Below are positions 34,413 to 35,123 of a stretch of DNA of 35,123 bases, in pieces. A program made the position numbers and the translations under genes. The stretch spans positions 1 to 35,123 of the forward strand of contig JAQWSV010000248.1 in assembly GCA_029243005.1 (NCBI GenBank), read 5' to 3'. Source of the DNA: Woeseiaceae bacterium (GTDB lineage Bacteria > Pseudomonadota > Gammaproteobacteria > Steroidobacterales > Woeseiaceae). The notes under the pieces are model-generated. The model worked only from the letters and a program-made list of their open reading frames with translations, searched no databases and was not told the DNA's origin. Within the stretch, counting starts at the first letter, position 1. Each line of letters starts with the position of its first letter.

Positions 34413-34672
34413 GGAAGAGGTTATTCCAGAGCGGTGATGGTCAACGTGCTGAGTGAGGAAGCCCGGGGCTGGATAACCAGGTAATTGAGGACTCAGTACG
34501 TGAAACCACTGCTGCCATCAATGTCGATGTGGAAAAGTATGCGCGTATTGGCGCAATCATCATTGACGTGGAACCCTGGTCCATCGAAAACGAAATTCTT
34601 GCGTCCACTTTGAAAATCAAATGCTAAACAGTTAAAGATCGCTTTGGCCAAATCGCAGAATCACTGGCACGC
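34413..34672 (+). pseudogene. AMP-forming acyl-CoA synthetase 3' remnant
   Basis: Absent from the ORF track as a unit. Frame 3 gives GYSRAVMVNVLSEEARGW, and then, after a frameshift near 34470-34480, frame 2 gives QVIEDSVRETTAAINVDVEK, followed by YARIGAIIIDVEPWSIENE and ILASTLKIKC. This is the C-terminal lid domain of long-chain acyl-CoA synthetases, including the region of the A10 lysine motif (TLKIK). A TAA at 34625 interrupts it, yet similarity continues past it as TVKDRFGQIAESLA. The N-terminal part of the enzyme (over 500 residues) is missing. It is a decayed gene fragment. Confidence 0.65.
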
Positions 34673-34734
34673 CAGCCTGCGGAAAATGGCCGGCTCCTCG
34701 TACACGGGTACAGCTGAAAACCGGGACCAGGGCC

Positions 34735-34762
34735 CTGCCTGTCTCTATCACAGGCCAGGCAG
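34735..34762 (-). terminator. Inverted repeat beyond the cytochrome c peroxidase-like gene
   Basis: CTGCCTG (34735-34741) and CAGGCAG (34756-34762) are perfect 7-base inverted arms with a 14-base loop. They lie 14 bases past the stop of the leftward cytochrome gene. The following transcript has only a short GGTTTT run some distance away, so termination here is possible but weakly supported. Confidence 0.25.
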
Positions 34763-34775
34763 TTCACCGCTGTAA

Positions 34776-35123
34776 CTAGAGGTCGGTACCGTCTTCCAGG
34801 AATCCGTTTTGGCGAAGATTATCCGGACCGCCTGTGCGCTCTGGAATCCAGGGGGCCAGGCACTGTGCTTCCAGCACACAGGGGTCGGTCAGGCTTTCGA
34901 CGAAAGCCAGTAGATCTGACACCTGCTGGTCGCTGAGGTCGGCAGTTGTCAGGGCCGATTCACCACTATCCATGAGGCTCTGCAACTGGGCGAGGGCTAC
35001 ACGGGTATTGGTTTCAGCATTTTCTGCCTGGATGCCCGGCTGCAGTTCAGTAGCCGTAAAATCAAAGCCATCGATGGCCTGGGCAGGATTCAGGTGGTGC
35101 CTGATAGCACCTTCCAGGGTGGG
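34776..35123 (-). CDS. Di-haem cytochrome c peroxidase/MauG-like protein, C-terminal part
   Basis: The C-terminal 115 residues of a protein whose start is beyond the window; the frame is open to the last base. The visible opening TLEGAIRHHLNPAQAIDGFDF is the region after the second haem domain in di-haem cytochrome c peroxidases and MauG-type enzymes. It is followed by DLSDQQVSDLLAFVESLTDP, the usual last helix of a cytochrome c domain. The haem CxxCH motifs themselves would lie upstream and are not in the window. The extra tail (CVLEAQCLAPWIPERTGG) with two Cys is typical of a periplasmic subgroup. The protein would act in the periplasm as a peroxidase or oxidase. Confidence 0.72.
   Translation of the reverse strand, partial: PTLEGAIRHHLNPAQAIDGFDFTATELQPGIQAENAETNTRVALAQLQSLMDSGESALTTADLSDQQVSDLLAFVESLTDPCVLEAQCLAPWIPERTGGPDNLRQNGFLEDGTDL

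Noticed and set aside
1-35123. CRISPR arrays, tRNA, rRNA, insertion sequences or integrases
   Set aside because: I found no regularly spaced repeats, no tRNA-like cloverleaf and no transposase or integrase ORF, so the gene loss seen is not linked to a visible mobile element.

Overview
The window comes from a proteobacterium of moderately high GC. The gene content (three BCCT-type betaine carriers, DMSP-demethylase-like and betaine-demethylation genes, family VIII-type serine hydrolases, a TPR-type sulfotransferase remnant) suggests a marine Gammaproteobacterium, perhaps Woeseiaceae-like. This taxonomic guess is inference only; no rRNA or tRNA gene is present to settle it.

Layout. (1) 1-504: end of a NahK-like small-molecule kinase. 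(2) 626-6198, + strand: MFS carrier, choline dehydrogenase (betA), PAF-acetylhydrolase-like esterase and a short, divergent BCCT-like membrane protein, tightly packed as one likely operon. (3) 6195-8808, - strand: a DmdA-like aminomethyltransferase/DMSP demethylase homologue followed by a family VIII-type esterase. (4) 9001-11612, + strand: an exported C69-like peptidase with Ser where Cys is expected, then a frameshifted and internally deleted MFS pseudogene. (5) 11620-14215, - strand: a glycine-betaine-type BCCT carrier and a broken sulfotransferase gene. (6) 14411-30419, + strand: the core of the window. It holds an MttB-family methyltransferase, an HD-domain oxygenase candidate, a dimethylglycine dehydrogenase, a GFA-type formaldehyde-linked protein, heterotetrameric sarcosine oxidase soxBDAG and a GbdR-like regulator, then a serine hydrolase, SDR, quinone-reductase-like MDR and another BCCT carrier. 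(7) 30358-35123: PhyH-type dioxygenase (-), exported alpha/beta hydrolase (+), SSS symporter (+), two facing gene remnants (MFS and acyl-CoA synthetase), and the C-terminus of a di-haem cytochrome c peroxidase/MauG-like protein (-).

How the genes fit together. Choline would enter and be oxidised by BetA; betaines would enter through the BCCT carriers. Glycine betaine would lose one methyl through the MttB-family enzyme, dimethylglycine would be demethylated by the DMGDH, and sarcosine by SoxBDAG to glycine, with C1 units passed to tetrahydrofolate or released as formaldehyde (GFA protein). A GbdR-like regulator sits at the end of the sox genes. The DmdA-like gene suggests that DMSP, the sulfur analogue of betaine, may also be a substrate. 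The HD-domain protein between mttB and the DMGDH gene belongs to a fold known for mixed-valent diiron oxygenases (MIOX, PhnZ, TmpB) and is the best candidate for an undescribed step.

At least four genes are visibly broken (10492-11612, 13340-14215, 34191-34397, 34413-34672), so the flanks of the catabolic block appear to be undergoing decay. Most lines of the ORF track are shadows of the genes listed here.
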